NCBI RefSeq assembly: GCF_028009165.1
Contig: NC_079243.1
Coordinates: 3,472,001 to 3,536,000, forward strand
Source of the DNA: Akanthomyces muscarius
Lineage: Eukaryota > Ascomycota > Sordariomycetes > Hypocreales > Cordycipitaceae
Reading direction: 5' to 3'
Length of the DNA: 64,000 nt
Part shown: positions 53,690-64,000 of the stretch, piece by piece
Layout: each line of letters starts with the position of its first letter
Position numbering within the stretch: the first letter of the stretch is position 1
Notes under the pieces: generated by a model
The model's input: only the letters and a program-made list of their open reading frames with translations
Told to the model about the DNA's origin: nothing
The model's database searches: none
Position numbers and translations under genes: made by a program

Positions 53690-56480
53690 ATGAGCGACGC
53701 ATTCGACGCACGAGAACTGGGCCACGGGCGGCCGCGCTCCAGAGACGACCGAGGCGCAGACCGAACACCCGACCGGTACAACCAGGGCAGACGAGACGAC
53801 TACTCGCGACCGCGGCAGGGTAAACACCTAACCAGAGCCTCTTCCCGGAGATTCACTGTTTTCCGACCGCTTCCGTCACCGCAGACGAATCTACACCACG
53901 CAGTATTAGGCGCACAGCTATTTCAGGCACTTTGAGCTAACTTTCCTACGGGGTGGCGAGATTCATCCAGATCTCCTCCCAGGCAAGATTCACACAGGAA
54001 AGCTGGCTGGCAACAGAGAGATATGCACCGCGATATAGAGTATGAGGCATATCCCCGTCATCACGACCGCCGTGGCAACGGAAGTGGTGGCCGTGGACGG
54101 GACCACCGGGAGCGAGACTATGCGCAAGGCAACTATGAATCCATGTACGACGACGGACCCCGCGATGACACCTCCACTCGGCGCTACGACAATGATAGAG
54201 GTGCGACGAATCGCGATAGTTCAGGCTATCGTGACAGAGATGAGCCACGCCATCGGTCACCTTCCACGGATAGAAATCGAAGCCGCTCGCAGAGTCCTGG
54301 GGGCGACGCGGGCCGACCTTCAGACACTGTGATTCTCGAGGGACTTCCACGCGGCATCTCACAGAATGAGGTTCGTTACATGCGGAAAACAGGACACCGA
54401 GATGGTCACCCAGGATACCCCCATGATTGCCCAACTGGTCGCCATCGGGCAAGGGCGCCATGTTGTCTAGCAATGCTTGCGAGATGACCCGATGACTAAT
54501 TCAGAGCAAATACTTAGCTTCGTGAAAGCCTCCTGAACAATTCAATTGCTTCAGAGAGCCCATCATTTGACGTCCGCATACCCTCATCCAAAGGTGTGTA
54601 TCTTGCGGCCTGTTGATGTATACATCAGTAACTGACTATTCCAGGCCATCTTCGTGCCTTTATCCAGTTTGAGCATATCGACCGTGCCGTTGACTTTGTC
54701 CAAGAGCACTATCCAAAAATTGTCATTACCCTGAGGCATTCCACTGATGAGGTACCAGACGGCCAGTTCGATGCATACTTGCATTATGCGCGAACCAAAG
54801 ACGGTGCTGAGTCACGAGCCCCCAGTGCGGATTGGATCTGCTCTCAGGTATGCGGATACCGTAACTACACTGCAAGACTTTTGCTAACCAGTATAGTGCG
54901 AGGCCTCAAACTATTCTACCAGGCCCGTTTGCCGAGGTTGCGGGTGCTACCCGTCTGGTGTTCACTGGCAACAAAGCCTCACCGGCGCCGCGGATGCCGC
55001 AGACTCTCCGTCCCAAATTCTTGTCGTATTTCCCCTTCCACCGTTTGTTGATGAGGAAATGCTGGCTCGGGAGATGAAGCGACTTGAGCTTGAAAAGGCA
55101 GATCCTATCAAAACAGGGAGTGATGCACCGAAACTCAAATCAACCGCTCCGACCAGCACGGGGCAAGGTTACGGCGCCTCGCAGGGCTCTCTGCACAGGG
55201 TCTTTCTTATGCGCGACTCGCAGACCAACGAAACTTTCAGATATGGCTTCGCTGAATTTTGGACCGTGGAGGACGCCGCTGCCGCCGTGAAGAAGTTTAC
55301 CATGGCCCGAAATTTTAGTATAGCTGGCTGCGCCGTGAACATCTCCACGATACACATGGGAGTATTCCTGCCTGATGACAGAGAACCGACACCTGCGACA
55401 GACAACAAGTCATTCTACCCACTATTCAATCCCTCAATACGGGTGCGATACAGGGACGACCATGCTTACCCCAGCCAGATGATGGTAGCACTCGAGGCCC
55501 CAGCAAGCGTACAAGGAAAGCTATCTGCTGAAGCCCATGACGACGCAAAGCGATCAAAGAAGCGCAAGGCAGACGGCACCCTTGGTAATTCTACAAAGAA
55601 GCCTGTCGCGATGGCTGGAAAAATGGCAATGTGGCAGCGCAAACATGATGAGATTCGAGGCCAGAACGCTCCTCAGGATGGCTCGTCTGCGGCCGCGGAC
55701 TTGTCCAAGCCTCAACCAGCAAAACTATCCTCAGCTAACGCGACTATCAAGATATCGCTCTCCTCTGCGTCCAAGCTCACTGGTCAACCCGATGCGCAAC
55801 TTGCTGAAGCCGGTAAAGATGGCGCTGCTCTTTCCCCTGAAAAGGACGCAGAAGAGACACCAGAGTCGTACATGGACCGGGATCGATTAATGTGTCTAAT
55901 TTGCATGCGCAAATACAAGTCTATTGACGAAGTGTATATCCACGAGCGGTCCAAAAACCACAAGACAGCTGTGGAAGACACAGAGCTGGTCAAGGCTGCG
56001 CTACCTCGCCTGGCTATCCGCGACAAGCGGTTGCAAAAGCAGGGCAAATCTGCCCCAGTCGCTGACTCGGACAACGCCAGCGACAACTCTGCTCTCACAG
56101 ACAGCCAGTATCGTGATCGTGCCAAAGAGCGACGTGAGGCATACAAGCAGCCAAAGAAGCCAGCACCCCAACAAGAGTCATCGAAAGAGAAACAATCCTC
56201 TTCTACTGCTGCAGCCACTGCCGCTCCAGCAGCATCCAAAGGTGCAAACCTGCTTGCGAAGATGGGCTGGACCGCGGGCGCAGGACTCGGTGCAAATGGC
56301 GAGGGACGGACTGAGGCGATTGAGACGAACGCATACCAGGAAGGTGTTGGTCTCGGTGCCGAGGGGTCTAATTTGGGTGACGCAGCTGAGCGTGCTGGCA
56401 GGCAGACGCGAGGAGGATATGCCGAGTATGTTAGCTCTGTACAGGACAGAGCTCGCGAACGGTATAACAAGCTTGGGTAG
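53690..56480 (+). CDS. RBM5/RBM10-like splicing regulator (RRM, RanBP2 finger, RRM, C2H2, G-patch)
   Basis: Five exons: 53690-53819, 54021-54370, 54518-54593, 54645-54847, 54897-56480; introns 201, 147, 51 and 49 nt; 780 aa. Domain order: Arg/Asp-rich N terminus; RRM1 starting DTVILEGLPRGI (about 145-225); RanBP2 zinc finger WICSQ|CEASNYSTRPVCRGCG (249-268), whose second ligand region begins exactly at an intron; RRM2 with RVFLMRDSQTNETFRYGFAE (about 350-430); C2H2 finger CLICMRKYKSIDEVYIHERS (about 585-605); G-patch ANLLAKMGWTAGAGLGANGE (about 700-745). This is the complete RBM5/RBM10 layout. Human RBM5 regulates 3' splice-site pairing and activates DHX15 via the G-patch (established); the fungal protein likely acts in spliceosome A-complex work (inference). 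Start at MSDAFDARE. Confidence 0.92.
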
Positions 56481-56903
56481 GGGACAGTGACGAGCACATT
56501 AGACATGACTGCACTTGATGGAGCTTACAGTACACGGGGCTTTGTATGATAAAAAGGACTCGCTATACACATTATCATTTATTATTCACCTCGTTTAATC
56601 TGTAGTTATTGTGACTGTAATAATATCGATAGAGAGCCTCAGCCTCGCCGATGCGCCCGGCCACCATTGGCTTAGCCGCCGACTACCAGCTCCCCGCAGT
56701 GGGGCGCAGGCACAAGGCTGACGACCGCCAGCGTCCAATTTTTTTTTAATTTTTTTAAGAGAGTACCTTTTTTTTGGGAAGAGCAGATTCTCTGCGATAC
56801 AACTCCGCATTAATCGCCCGCAATTCAAATCTGACAAGCATTCCGAGAAACAGCAGGTCGAATTACAGCATACTGACGAGGGCTCTGAATCAATCTTGGC
56901 AGA
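56481..56903. other. Intergenic region between two plus-strand genes
   Basis: Contains the 3' end of the RBM5-like transcript and the YTM1 promoter/leader. T-runs at 56740-56775. No gene. Confidence 0.5.
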
Positions 56904-58390
56904 ATGGACTCCTCGACCGCCCAGGTCAAGGTGATCTTCACCACCAACGAGGCCGACTTGGAACTTCCCGAGACCAAGAGGCAATTGCTCGTCCCAGCCG
57001 GTATGCACGATCCCACATACTATCAGCCTTGCATTTCAAGAAACGGTCGACTAACGAGACTATAGACATCAAGCGCTATGGCCTCTCTCGCATCCTCAAC
57101 TCCGAGTCCATGCTCGACACCTCCTCCCCGATCCCGCTCGACTTCCTCGCCAACGGCACCTTTCTCACAACCTCGATCGAGGAGTACCTCGCTAGCGAGG
57201 GCTTCTCCTCTGAAAGCACACTCACGCTGCAGTACGTCCGCAGCCTGCTGCCGCCCTCGTACGAGGCCAGCTTCGAGCACGACGACTGGGTTGGCGCCGT
57301 CGACTGCCTGTCAGCCACCTCGGCCGCCGGCCGGCTCGCCGAGGGCCCCGTGCAGGAGCGCGTCGCCAGCGCCTCGTACGACGGCCTCGTGCGGATATGG
57401 AACCCTCAGGGCCAGGTCGTCGCCACGTCGGCGGCCGGCGCGGGCGGCGGCCACTCGCTGCGCCTCAACGCCGTGCAGTGGCTGTCGGCCAGGCAGGTCG
57501 CCTCGGCGGGCCTGGACCGCAAGGTCGTCGTGTGGGACTACGCCGAGTCGGCCGACGGCTTCTCCGGGACGCTCAGGCCCAACATGGAGCTCTGGGGCCA
57601 CGGCAAGGCCATCCTCGCCGTCGACGCGAGCCTGTCGACGCGCCGCATCCTGACCGCCTCGGCCGACGGCCGGATCGGCCTGTGGTCGACGTCGAAGCGC
57701 ACCGCGCCGCAGGCCGACCCCGAGAGCCTCCCCGCCGCGCACACGACGAAAAAGGCCCGGCTCGCCGGCTCCGCGACGACGGCCCAGCGCGGGCCGCTCG
57801 CCCTCATCGCCGCGCACGACGAGCCCGTCACCGCGGCCCTCTTCCACCCGCACGACCCGACGGTCGCGTACACGGCGTCCGAGGACCACACGGTCAAGAC
57901 CATCGACCTCACCACGCAGCGCCAGGTGTCGCGCCTCACGACCATGCACCCGCTGCTGTGCGCCGCCGCGCTGCCCGAGAGGGGCCTCGTCGCCGCCGGC
58001 TCCTCGGCGCGCCACATCACGCTGCTGGACCCGCGCGAGTCGGCCGCCGCGACGGCGGCCATGACGCTGCGCGGCCACGTCAACATGGTCGTGTCCATTG
58101 CCGCGTCGCCCGACAACGGCTACTCGCTCGTGTCGGGCTCGCACGACAGCACCTGCCGCGTGTGGGACCTGCGCAGCGCGCGCTCCGGCACCGTCGAGGA
58201 GGGCGGCGGCAGCGTCAGCCTACCCGTCTACACGATCGGCCGCGAGTGGCTCAAGGGCAAGAAGCTGCCCGCGGCCGGCGACGGCGCCAAGGTGCTCGGC
58301 GTGGCGTGGGACAAGACCTGGGGTATCGTCAGCGGCGGCGAGGACAGAAAGGTGCAGATCAACAGGGGACGGGGCCTGCTGGCGGAGTAG
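56904..58390 (+). CDS. YTM1: Ribosome biogenesis WD-repeat protein Ytm1 (WDR12)
   Basis: Two exons, 56904-57000 and 57066-58390, 65-nt intron, 473 aa. Residues 1-95 are the NLE domain (AQVKVIFTTNEADLELPETK; D|IKRYGLSRILN; DFLANGTFLTTSIEEYLASE), which binds the Rea1 MIDAS domain. Then seven WD-type beta-propeller blades (VASASYDGLVRIWNPQG, VASAGLDRKVVVWDY, ILTASADGRIGLWST, VAYTASEDHTVKTIDL, LVSGSHDSTCRVWDL). With Erb1 and Nop7 it forms the PeBoW complex needed for 60S maturation. Exon 2 is very GC-rich, especially at third positions, so all frames stay open and two long shadow frames appear. The NLE acidic residue that would contact Rea1 was not verified. Confidence 0.95.
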
Positions 58391-58601
58391 GGATGGCAAA
58401 TGAGCGAGGAATAAAATGTATATACATAGACTATGAATGATTTCAAGGGCAAAAGAATGATTTGAACGTTTCGGTTGCTATTTTCGAAATTAAGAAACCA
58501 AGTAAAATGATTTGTATCATGTCCATCGTGGCATTTGATATTTTAGAACAAAAAAAAAATCGTACATGTATCTAGTGAATCAATCATGTCTTCGTGATTC
58601 G

Positions 58602-60450
58602 TCACGTCTCCGTCTGCTCACACTGCTTCACAATGGCACGGTATTTTCCGTTGGCGAGTGCAGGGTGCAAGAGCGATAGAACCTCAGTACGCAATCGCTC
58701 TTTTCGAAATGCCAGCTTCTCCGCTCGGATGGCGTCAAGGATATACCCAATGACTGTGCCGGTCTGCAGCGGTGGATCGCGGAGGAGACAAGCCACATCA
58801 GCTGGCGTCATGTCCTCGTTTGCTTGCCATACAAAAAATGCCCGCAGCGACGAAGGGGCCGCGAGCAAGCGACCGCCGGGGCGAGAAGCGCGTCGTTGGG
58901 CGATCCTGACCTCGGCAGCTTCAATCCGGGCGTCACGCCTGGCTGCCTGCTTATCGGCCGTGGTGACACGGGGTTGAGCTACAATTGTGGAAGCCTCGCC
59001 AAGTGCCAGCTCTTGCATCGCTTCCTCTATTGAGCCGTCGCTGAGCTCCGAGCTAGCGTACTCAACAGACTCGAGATCCGAATCAAGATCGGACTCTACA
59101 TCAGAGACCACTGGCGTAGGGGGTATCGGAATAGGAAGTCCGAGCTCGGCATGGCGCGGCCGGTCGGGCGGAGGAACCATGGCGAGCCGTCTTTCTTCCA
59201 GGACATGATATAGCTGGAGGCCTGCGTAGGCGTCGGCGGCAGAGTCTAGACTTTTACGTTAGCTGGTGCCCTAGAAAATGGCAATGCAATAGTCCCTTAC
59301 ACGTCAACTGCTTTGAGGTGAGCGGCTTGGACCAGTTGCTGCTTCGCACTGACTGGCCCTTGAAGAGCGGCAGCTTCAGCACCTCTTGCACCTGCGTCGC
59401 CAGCGCCACCGGCACCTTGTTGATGAGCTTCCGCCGCTGCTCGTCGTCGACATGCTTGAGCAACTTGTACAGGTGGCTCAGCTCAAAGATGCCCCTCGTC
59501 TTGACGCCGAGAAAGTTGCGCAGCCGCGTGCAGTCTGCCTGTATGTGCACGCCGACCTTTTCCACCGCGGAGTCCTCCATGATGGCGCGAAAGGTGGGCG
59601 CGACAAAGTCGTCCTTGGGGAACATGGCGACGTGGAAGAGGCCGATGCGGCCGGGGCTGGCCATCTGGATGAGAGACACATTCTCCCGCGGCCCGTCTTG
59701 GCGTTTGGCGTACGCCACCCACTCGAGATCGAAGCCGAGAACGGGCTGGTTGAGGAAATATTTTTGGCAGACGTGCTCCATGGTTTGCTTGCTGGTGCAG
59801 TAGTGCACCTTGACGTTTTGAGTGGTGCCGTCCGTGGCGGTGCTCTTGTACATTGTGTGAGACCAGAAAGAGCCGGGACTGTCTTTGGGTTGCCCAAGAG
59901 CAGCTTCAAAGAGATCTTTGGGGATGTTGAAGTCGAGTGATGTAAGAGGCGGCTCAATAGGTGAGTGTGATTCTTTGGCCGGTATGCTGGATTGAGCTAC
60001 AGTAGGCCGTCTGTGGGCCATGGAAGCTCCAGTCGCCTTCTTTTGCGCAATAGTTATAGTTGCTGCCGCTGCTGATAGCACTGGCTGATACCCGAGGCAC
60101 TGCCCTGCGTCTGCTGTCGTTGGGGCCGTGGGAGGCTGTAATGGTTGTCCGACATGAGATGAGCCATGATCGCTTGCGACAGCAGCTTCTTGTGACTGAA
60201 AGAAGCGCTTAAAGTCCAGCGTGGGGTACAGAGACGAAGCCTCGGTCTCCGGCGCGAATTTGAATCCTATACCTATATTCCAAAGATTTGCTCTCGAATG
60301 CCCAGAGCTCAATCCCCGCCTCGAGGTTTGAGAAGACATGTTGAGCGTAGTGTTGGTCGTACTCGATGTCGATGCTCTTGTGGTGGGAGCTCGACAGCGA
60401 CGGTTCGCCAGCATCTGCGCAGCAGCACGCGCATTCTTATTATACGCCAT
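58602..60450 (-). CDS. 3'-5' exonuclease, DEDDy (WRN/RNase D-type), with C-terminal helix-turn-helix
   Basis: Two exons, 60450-59301 and 59245-58602, intron 55 nt; 597 aa. Exonuclease motifs: Exo I LGFDLEWV (Asp-x-Glu, about 238), Exo II GVHIQADCTRL (about 302), Exo III YSAADAYAGLQLY (384-396), whose Tyr codon is split by the intron, giving the DEDDy class. The N-terminal 180 residues are Ser/Thr/Pro-rich without domains. The last 100 residues include DMTPADVACLLRDPPLQTGT followed by VIGYILDAI, a helix-turn-helix like that at the C terminus of RecQ helicases. It is not an RecQ helicase: no helicase motifs exist. Likely nuclease for DNA or structured RNA; substrate unknown. Start at MAYNKNARAAAQ. 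Confidence 0.88.
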
Positions 60451-60914
60451 CGAGGAGAGCCCTACCTATCCATTGCGGTAATCCCCTCCTGTATTCGGCA
60501 AGCGGGCAGTGATGTGCTGGGCTTCCAGGCAGCAATCCAGGCAATACAACCCCAGGCGGCCCATTATGCGACCGTAATTCACGGTGGCTGGTGGCTGGGC
60601 AAAGGAGCGCTGCAAGCCAGAGCGTTTCAGTGGACGCACCACAGTGGGCTCCCTGGGCAGACAGGGAGCGCAATGGCTGGCGTGTCCACCGCGAGGAGAA
60701 TCTCTTAGTCAGCAGCGCGTGAGCACGTGCACCACCAGAACAAGAACTCTGTAGGCTAGTCTTCCCTTTGCGGGCTTGATGAGGCACGGCACAAACGATA
60801 TAATTCTGAACGCAGAGGGTTAACGAGATACGGAATTCGCCTGCGACGCGATATATAAAACCTTTGAATATTTCTGGCTACGTTGGGAGACCTCATACAC
60901 ACATATCCTTCAGA
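60451..60914. other. Divergent promoter exonuclease / LSM5
   Basis: 464 bases between head-to-head starts. A TATA-like element faces LSM5 (separate entry). Nothing else recognised. Confidence 0.6.
60851..60860 (+). promoter_or_regulatory. TATA-like element before LSM5
   Basis: ATATATAAAA, 55 bases upstream of the LSM5 start codon on the plus strand. Position and sequence fit a TATA box with a short leader; use is inferred. Confidence 0.45.
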
Positions 60915-61438
60915 ATGGCTTCTCAATTACTACCCCTCGGTGAGTGAGCAGGCATCTCATAGTTGTGGCGATGCGGCAACTAATTGAAGGCAGAACTCAT
61001 CGACAAATGCGTTGGATCGAGAATCTGGGTTATTATGAAGGGCGAGAAGGGTAAGAATTACGCACACAGGACTGGTCAACGAGCTTCTGGAGCCATACTA
61101 ACCCTCAGTGCAGAGTTTAGCGGCACACTCGTTGGATTCGACGACTACGTCAGTAAGTTGACCCTCTCTATTCTACGGCCACAGGGATAAATGCTAATCA
61201 TCTCAGACATGGTTCTGGAGGATGTCACGGAATTGTAAGGAGGGCTCATTCTCTCTGGCAGCGGAACTATACTAACCAACGTAGCGACTACACTGGCAAC
61301 CACACAAAGCTACCCAAGATTCTGCTAAACGGCAACAATATCTGCATGGTACGCCGCAACTGACATTCAAAAATCTGCCATTATCGCTAATGATCTTTCT
61401 AGCTAATCCCTGGTGGCGAGGGTCCGGGCGAGGCATGA
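60915..61438 (+). CDS. LSM5: U6 snRNA-associated Sm-like protein Lsm5
   Basis: Six exons: 60915-60939, 60994-61050, 61114-61152, 61207-61234, 61285-61348, 61403-61438; introns 54, 63, 54, 50 and 54 nt; 82 aa. The protein reads [20 protein letters not shown], then [20 protein letters not shown] (Sm1), [10 protein letters not shown], and [16 protein letters not shown] (Sm2), all hallmarks of Lsm5. It is a ring member of Lsm2-8 (U6 snRNP, nucleus) and Lsm1-7 (mRNA decay, cytoplasm). Gene architecture is extreme: more intron than coding sequence and no exon above 64 nt, so no frame longer than about 60 codons exists. Divergent to the exonuclease gene, convergent with RPB11. Confidence 0.95.
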
Positions 61439-61801
61439 TTGTGACGGATGGACATGAGTGGACAACAAAAAGCACGGCTCAGCATGAAGCTGCCAGATGT
61501 TAATGACTTGTAAATGGCATGGAAGGCCTCGCTCTGAGCTACTGCTATGACAACGCATAATGCCCTACAGCGCCGCAGTCGCGCTTAGAGGCAATGACCG
61601 GCGCCCGGCAACAGTCATCTAGAATGGCAAAAAGAAAAACACCAAAGATGATTGATGATACTTTTATTTTTTATATGAAGTGAACTGCCTATGTCCATCT
61701 GCAAAAAGAGGCTTTTTTTCAACCAACATGGTGATATATAGAGGGAAAACAAAACAACACCCCAAACGCCGTACATGATCGTTCCCATTGAGCGAGCTTC
61801 C
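61439..61801. other. Intergenic region, convergent 3' ends
   Basis: Between LSM5 (+) and RPB11 (-) 3' ends. AT-rich; nothing recognised. Confidence 0.6.
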
Positions 61802-62419
61802 TCACAGGCCGTTGGACTGCATGTTGGCCTGCTGGCCAGTGTTGGCAATGCGCCGCAGCTCCCATTCTCGCGTGAACTTTTGATGTAGCATTTCAAGCTG
61901 ATTGATGAGCTGCTCGCACACCGAGGTGAAGACGTCGCGCGAGGTCACCGTGCCGTCTGTTTGCACACGGATGAAGAGCTCAGGGACGTTGGGGTGGCCA
62001 ACTAGAGGGGGTACCGTTAGTGACCGCCTGAGGGAGTAGCGGGAGTGGCAGGGGAGACTTGCGTTTGTAGCCGGCCATGAGCACGTTGGGGTGCATCTTG
62101 AGGTGCTCGGAGAGCAGGTTGCCGAGGGTGTGATCCTCCTTCTTGAGCAAGAAATCTGATGTGTTGGACATGCCTGCAGACTTGTTAGATTTTTTTTCTT
62201 TGGCACTGGATGACTGCTGTGAGACACATTGCGCGACTCACCAGAGTAGACCTTTTCCTCAATCTTCTTCTCGCCCTCGGCGAGCAGAAAGAGCTCGAAA
62301 CTGAGAATCGGTCAGCATCAACGTCGGTGCGCCCCTGGAGCTTTCCATTTCAGAGTCGAATCCATGCTGAAGAAATGTTGCCGTCAAAACATGAAGACGT
62401 ACCGATCAGGCGCGTTCAT
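61802..62419 (-). CDS. RPB11: RNA polymerase II subunit Rpb11
   Basis: Four exons: 62419-62403, 62300-62242, 62173-62063, 62001-61802; introns 102, 68 and 61 nt; 128 aa. The sequence MNAPDRFELFLLAEGEKKIE, then KVYSGMSNTSDFLLKKEDHT, LGNLLSEHLKMHPNVLMAGY and LGHPNVPELFIRVQTDG matches Rpb11 across its alpha-subunit-like fold; the C terminus is the long helix ELRRIANTGQQAN. It pairs with Rpb3 as the polymerase II counterpart of the bacterial alpha dimer. The third intron must begin GCAAGT (62062): it is a GC-AG intron, because the only nearby GT donor gives a frame break. Convergent with LSM5. Confidence 0.93.
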
Positions 62420-63494
62420 GATGGCGTCTAGATGAACAAGAGGTTGAGTGTCGTGTGAGGTCCGAGTTGGAGGAGTTGAGCAGAGCGCCGAGCAACTGGC
62501 GGCAGTGGTCCGGACTTATCTATGCAAGGATATTACCGGCCTAGGGTCAGTGAGGATGGCTGCACTTTTAGTGAATCGAATTTCGAAGTTGGTGATGTTT
62601 ATGCCAGAATTAACGAGTTTGCGAGATTCACATTGAACAGCTCGCTGAGTCGTCGGTAGGTGCTACAAAAGATGGATAATGGTCGGCTAAACTGTGCCAC
62701 CCTGGTGTGACAGAAGCAGGCTGTGGTTTGTGAATTAGTGGCTGGTTACAGCCTGTAGACAGGTGCCACTACAGCGATCGGTGGCGGCTAACGCCAGATG
62801 GAAACAGCTATGAGTATAATGCTAGAATAATATTTCGCATAGTTGAAGCGGCAGGTTTCTGCTTCTACAGACTGTGTCAAAAATTTCATTAAAGAAGAAA
62901 TGCGACCGCAGGGTGACACCGGCACTCCCAGCCAAGGACCGGGCGAAGGTCACTGAATACTCGGGGCAGTTAGTGAACTGGGTGGGAGACTTGTACAATG
63001 TGAAGATGCGCCTTAGATCTAACCAGATAAACACACACAGTCAAAGGCTAACAATTCAAATAGCCCGCTGTCATAAGCCTCGATTCAACTTGTCGCTCAG
63101 CCTTGCATCGTAATTTGACTCGGCGACGGCCGATCGATCGGCGTTACTGCAATGGTGTAACAAGGCCTTGCCACCTACCTATCCTGAGCAGCTCTCTGCT
63201 GTATGCGGCCTCGCCTCTGTTTCTGCGAGTTATTGCGAAGGAACAATGGAACGTAATCCATTTAATTTTGTGCTTTCTTTGTAGATGATTGCCAAATAAA
63301 AGACGGAAACCCCTATCAAATGAATTATAGATGACCTTTTTGGTACTCTCATTTCCTGTCATGTATTGCGTTCGACAGGTGATATATCTGCGTGGGGCGC
63401 AGGCCGGTGTCTCCAAGGGGCTCTTTGCGCCAACAATCTTTCGTCAAGCACAATACTCGTATTGCATCCGCCGATGGACTCGTCATAACAGCCA
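62420..63494. other. Divergent promoter region RPB11 / methyltransferase
   Basis: 1.07 kb between two outward-facing starts. AT-rich near 62.8-63.3 kb. Small frames only; nothing recognised. Confidence 0.5.
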
Positions 63495-64000
63495 ATGCCG
63501 CGAACTCCGCCTTGGCTTTTTCGACGGGCCAGACGACACTCGCCCCATGCCGCAACACTGCTTCTTGCCTGCAAGAGCTTGCCGCTCGCGCTCAATGAGC
63601 TGCGCTGGATCAGAGAATATGTCGACCTAAACACCAATCCTGCTCAGCGAGAGCAGCGCTTGCATGCGCTCTGTCGCCAAAGAGGCCAGGGTGTGCCCCT
63701 CCAATATGTCTTGAAATCACAGCCTTTTGGCCCGTTGGACATGAAATGCAAGCCTGGTGTGCTCATTCCGCGGCCAGAAACCGAGGCTTACACATACCAT
63801 CTTGCCAGTGAGGTGAAGAGGCTCGGACGCCGAGAGGGCTTGCAGGAGCTCAGGGTGCTGGACTTTTGCACCGGCACAGGCTGCATACCTCTACTTTTGT
63901 TTTCTCTTCTTCAGAGATCCTTCAACGTTTTGCAAGTACATGGCGTTGATATCTCGGCAGAAGCGGTCAACTTGGCCCGGGAGAATCTGGCTACGAATGC
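63495..64000 (+). CDS. HemK/PrmC-type protein N5-glutamine methyltransferase, 5' part
   Basis: ATG 63495 starts MPRTPPWLFRRARRHSPHAA, a basic, acid-free N terminus of mitochondrial type. The frame stays open to the window end (168 codons visible). GVPLQYVLKSQPFG and VLIPRPETEAYTYHLASEV are the PrmC substrate-recognition blocks. VLDFCTGTGCIPLL is SAM-binding motif I and VHGVDISAEAVNLARENL is motif II. The catalytic NPPY motif lies beyond the edge. These enzymes methylate the GGQ glutamine of peptide release factors; yeast Mtq1 does so in mitochondria, so the presequence suggests that branch (inference). Introns downstream unknown. Confidence 0.88.
   Translation, partial: MPRTPPWLFRRARRHSPHAATLLLACKSLPLALNELRWIREYVDLNTNPAQREQRLHALCRQRGQGVPLQYVLKSQPFGPLDMKCKPGVLIPRPETEAYTYHLASEVKRLGRREGLQELRVLDFCTGTGCIPLLLFSLLQRSFNVLQVHGVDISAEAVNLARENLATN

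Noticed and set aside
57397..58440. 347-codon plus-strand and 277-codon minus-strand frames over YTM1
   Set aside because: Arg/Gly/Ala-rich shadows caused by the GC-rich third positions; the WD repeats are in the other frame.
1..64000. CRISPR arrays, bacterial operons, IS elements, intact retrotransposons
   Set aside because: No regularly spaced repeats, no transposase or reverse-transcriptase motifs, and a clearly eukaryotic gene structure.

Overview
The window is nuclear DNA of a filamentous ascomycete, most likely Sordariomycetes and probably Hypocreales. Three things support this. Coding genes are broken by short GT-AG introns, mostly 50-120 nt, with CTAAC or CTCAC-like branch sites. The housekeeping proteins (Sub2, Elp6, Ytm1, Lsm5, Rpb11, eL37, a Pho85-type cyclin) are fungal in form. 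CT-rich leaders and GTACC/TACTCCGTA palindromes crowd the intergenic DNA. No operons, CRISPR arrays or intact transposons were seen. Exon maps were worked out by hand from splice signals and reading frame; for each multi-exon gene called complete the spliced exon lengths add up to a whole number of codons ending in a stop.

Layout. 1-304: 3' end of a peptidase S66 (LD-carboxypeptidase/MccF-like) gene. 975-3035 (-): PCL-type cyclin. 3036-9753: gene-poor, with one coding-like relic. 9754-11948 (-) SUB2 and 12649-13248 (+) RPR2/SNM1-like form a divergent pair sharing a GTCACGTGAC palindrome. 15220-18207 (-): ketopantoate-reductase-like protein with a long Pro/Gly/Met-rich tail. 18208-31910: about 13.7 kb with no intact gene, holding microsatellites, a tRNA-like fragment, a clearly decayed NAD(P)-binding Rossmann gene (about 28.4-29.4 kb) and further coding-like scraps. 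31911-32905 (+): GST-like protein. 35053-37519 (+): OPT oligopeptide transporter. 38142-39270 (+): ribosomal protein eL37. 39976-41250 (-): Elongator subunit Elp6. 41801-44260 (-): MFS transporter. 46552-47420 (+): mitochondrial thioredoxin-like protein. 47802-about 48330 (-): unidentified, apparently broken gene. 50029-52494 (+): secreted three-domain glycoside hydrolase. 53690-56480 (+): RBM5/RBM10-like splicing factor. 56904-58390 (+): YTM1. 58602-60450 (-): 3'-5' exonuclease. 60915-61438 (+): LSM5. 61802-62419 (-): RPB11. 63495-end (+): HemK/PrmC-type glutamine methyltransferase, truncated by the window edge.

Many intact genes serve RNA and protein synthesis: transcription (Rpb11, Elp6), splicing and mRNA export (Sub2, Lsm5, RBM5-like), RNase P/MRP (Rpr2-like), ribosome assembly (Ytm1, eL37) and release-factor methylation (HemK). 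The rest are transporters and a secreted enzyme. Points most worth following are a likely catalytically dead ketopantoate-reductase fold joined to a disordered tail, the decayed gene-poor block at 18-32 kb, a GC-AG intron in RPB11, a CAGCAG tandem acceptor in the GST gene, an unusually long SUB2 intron 1, and an 11-bp word TAACGTTAGAG found three times between genes. I saw no clear evidence of an entirely new biological system.
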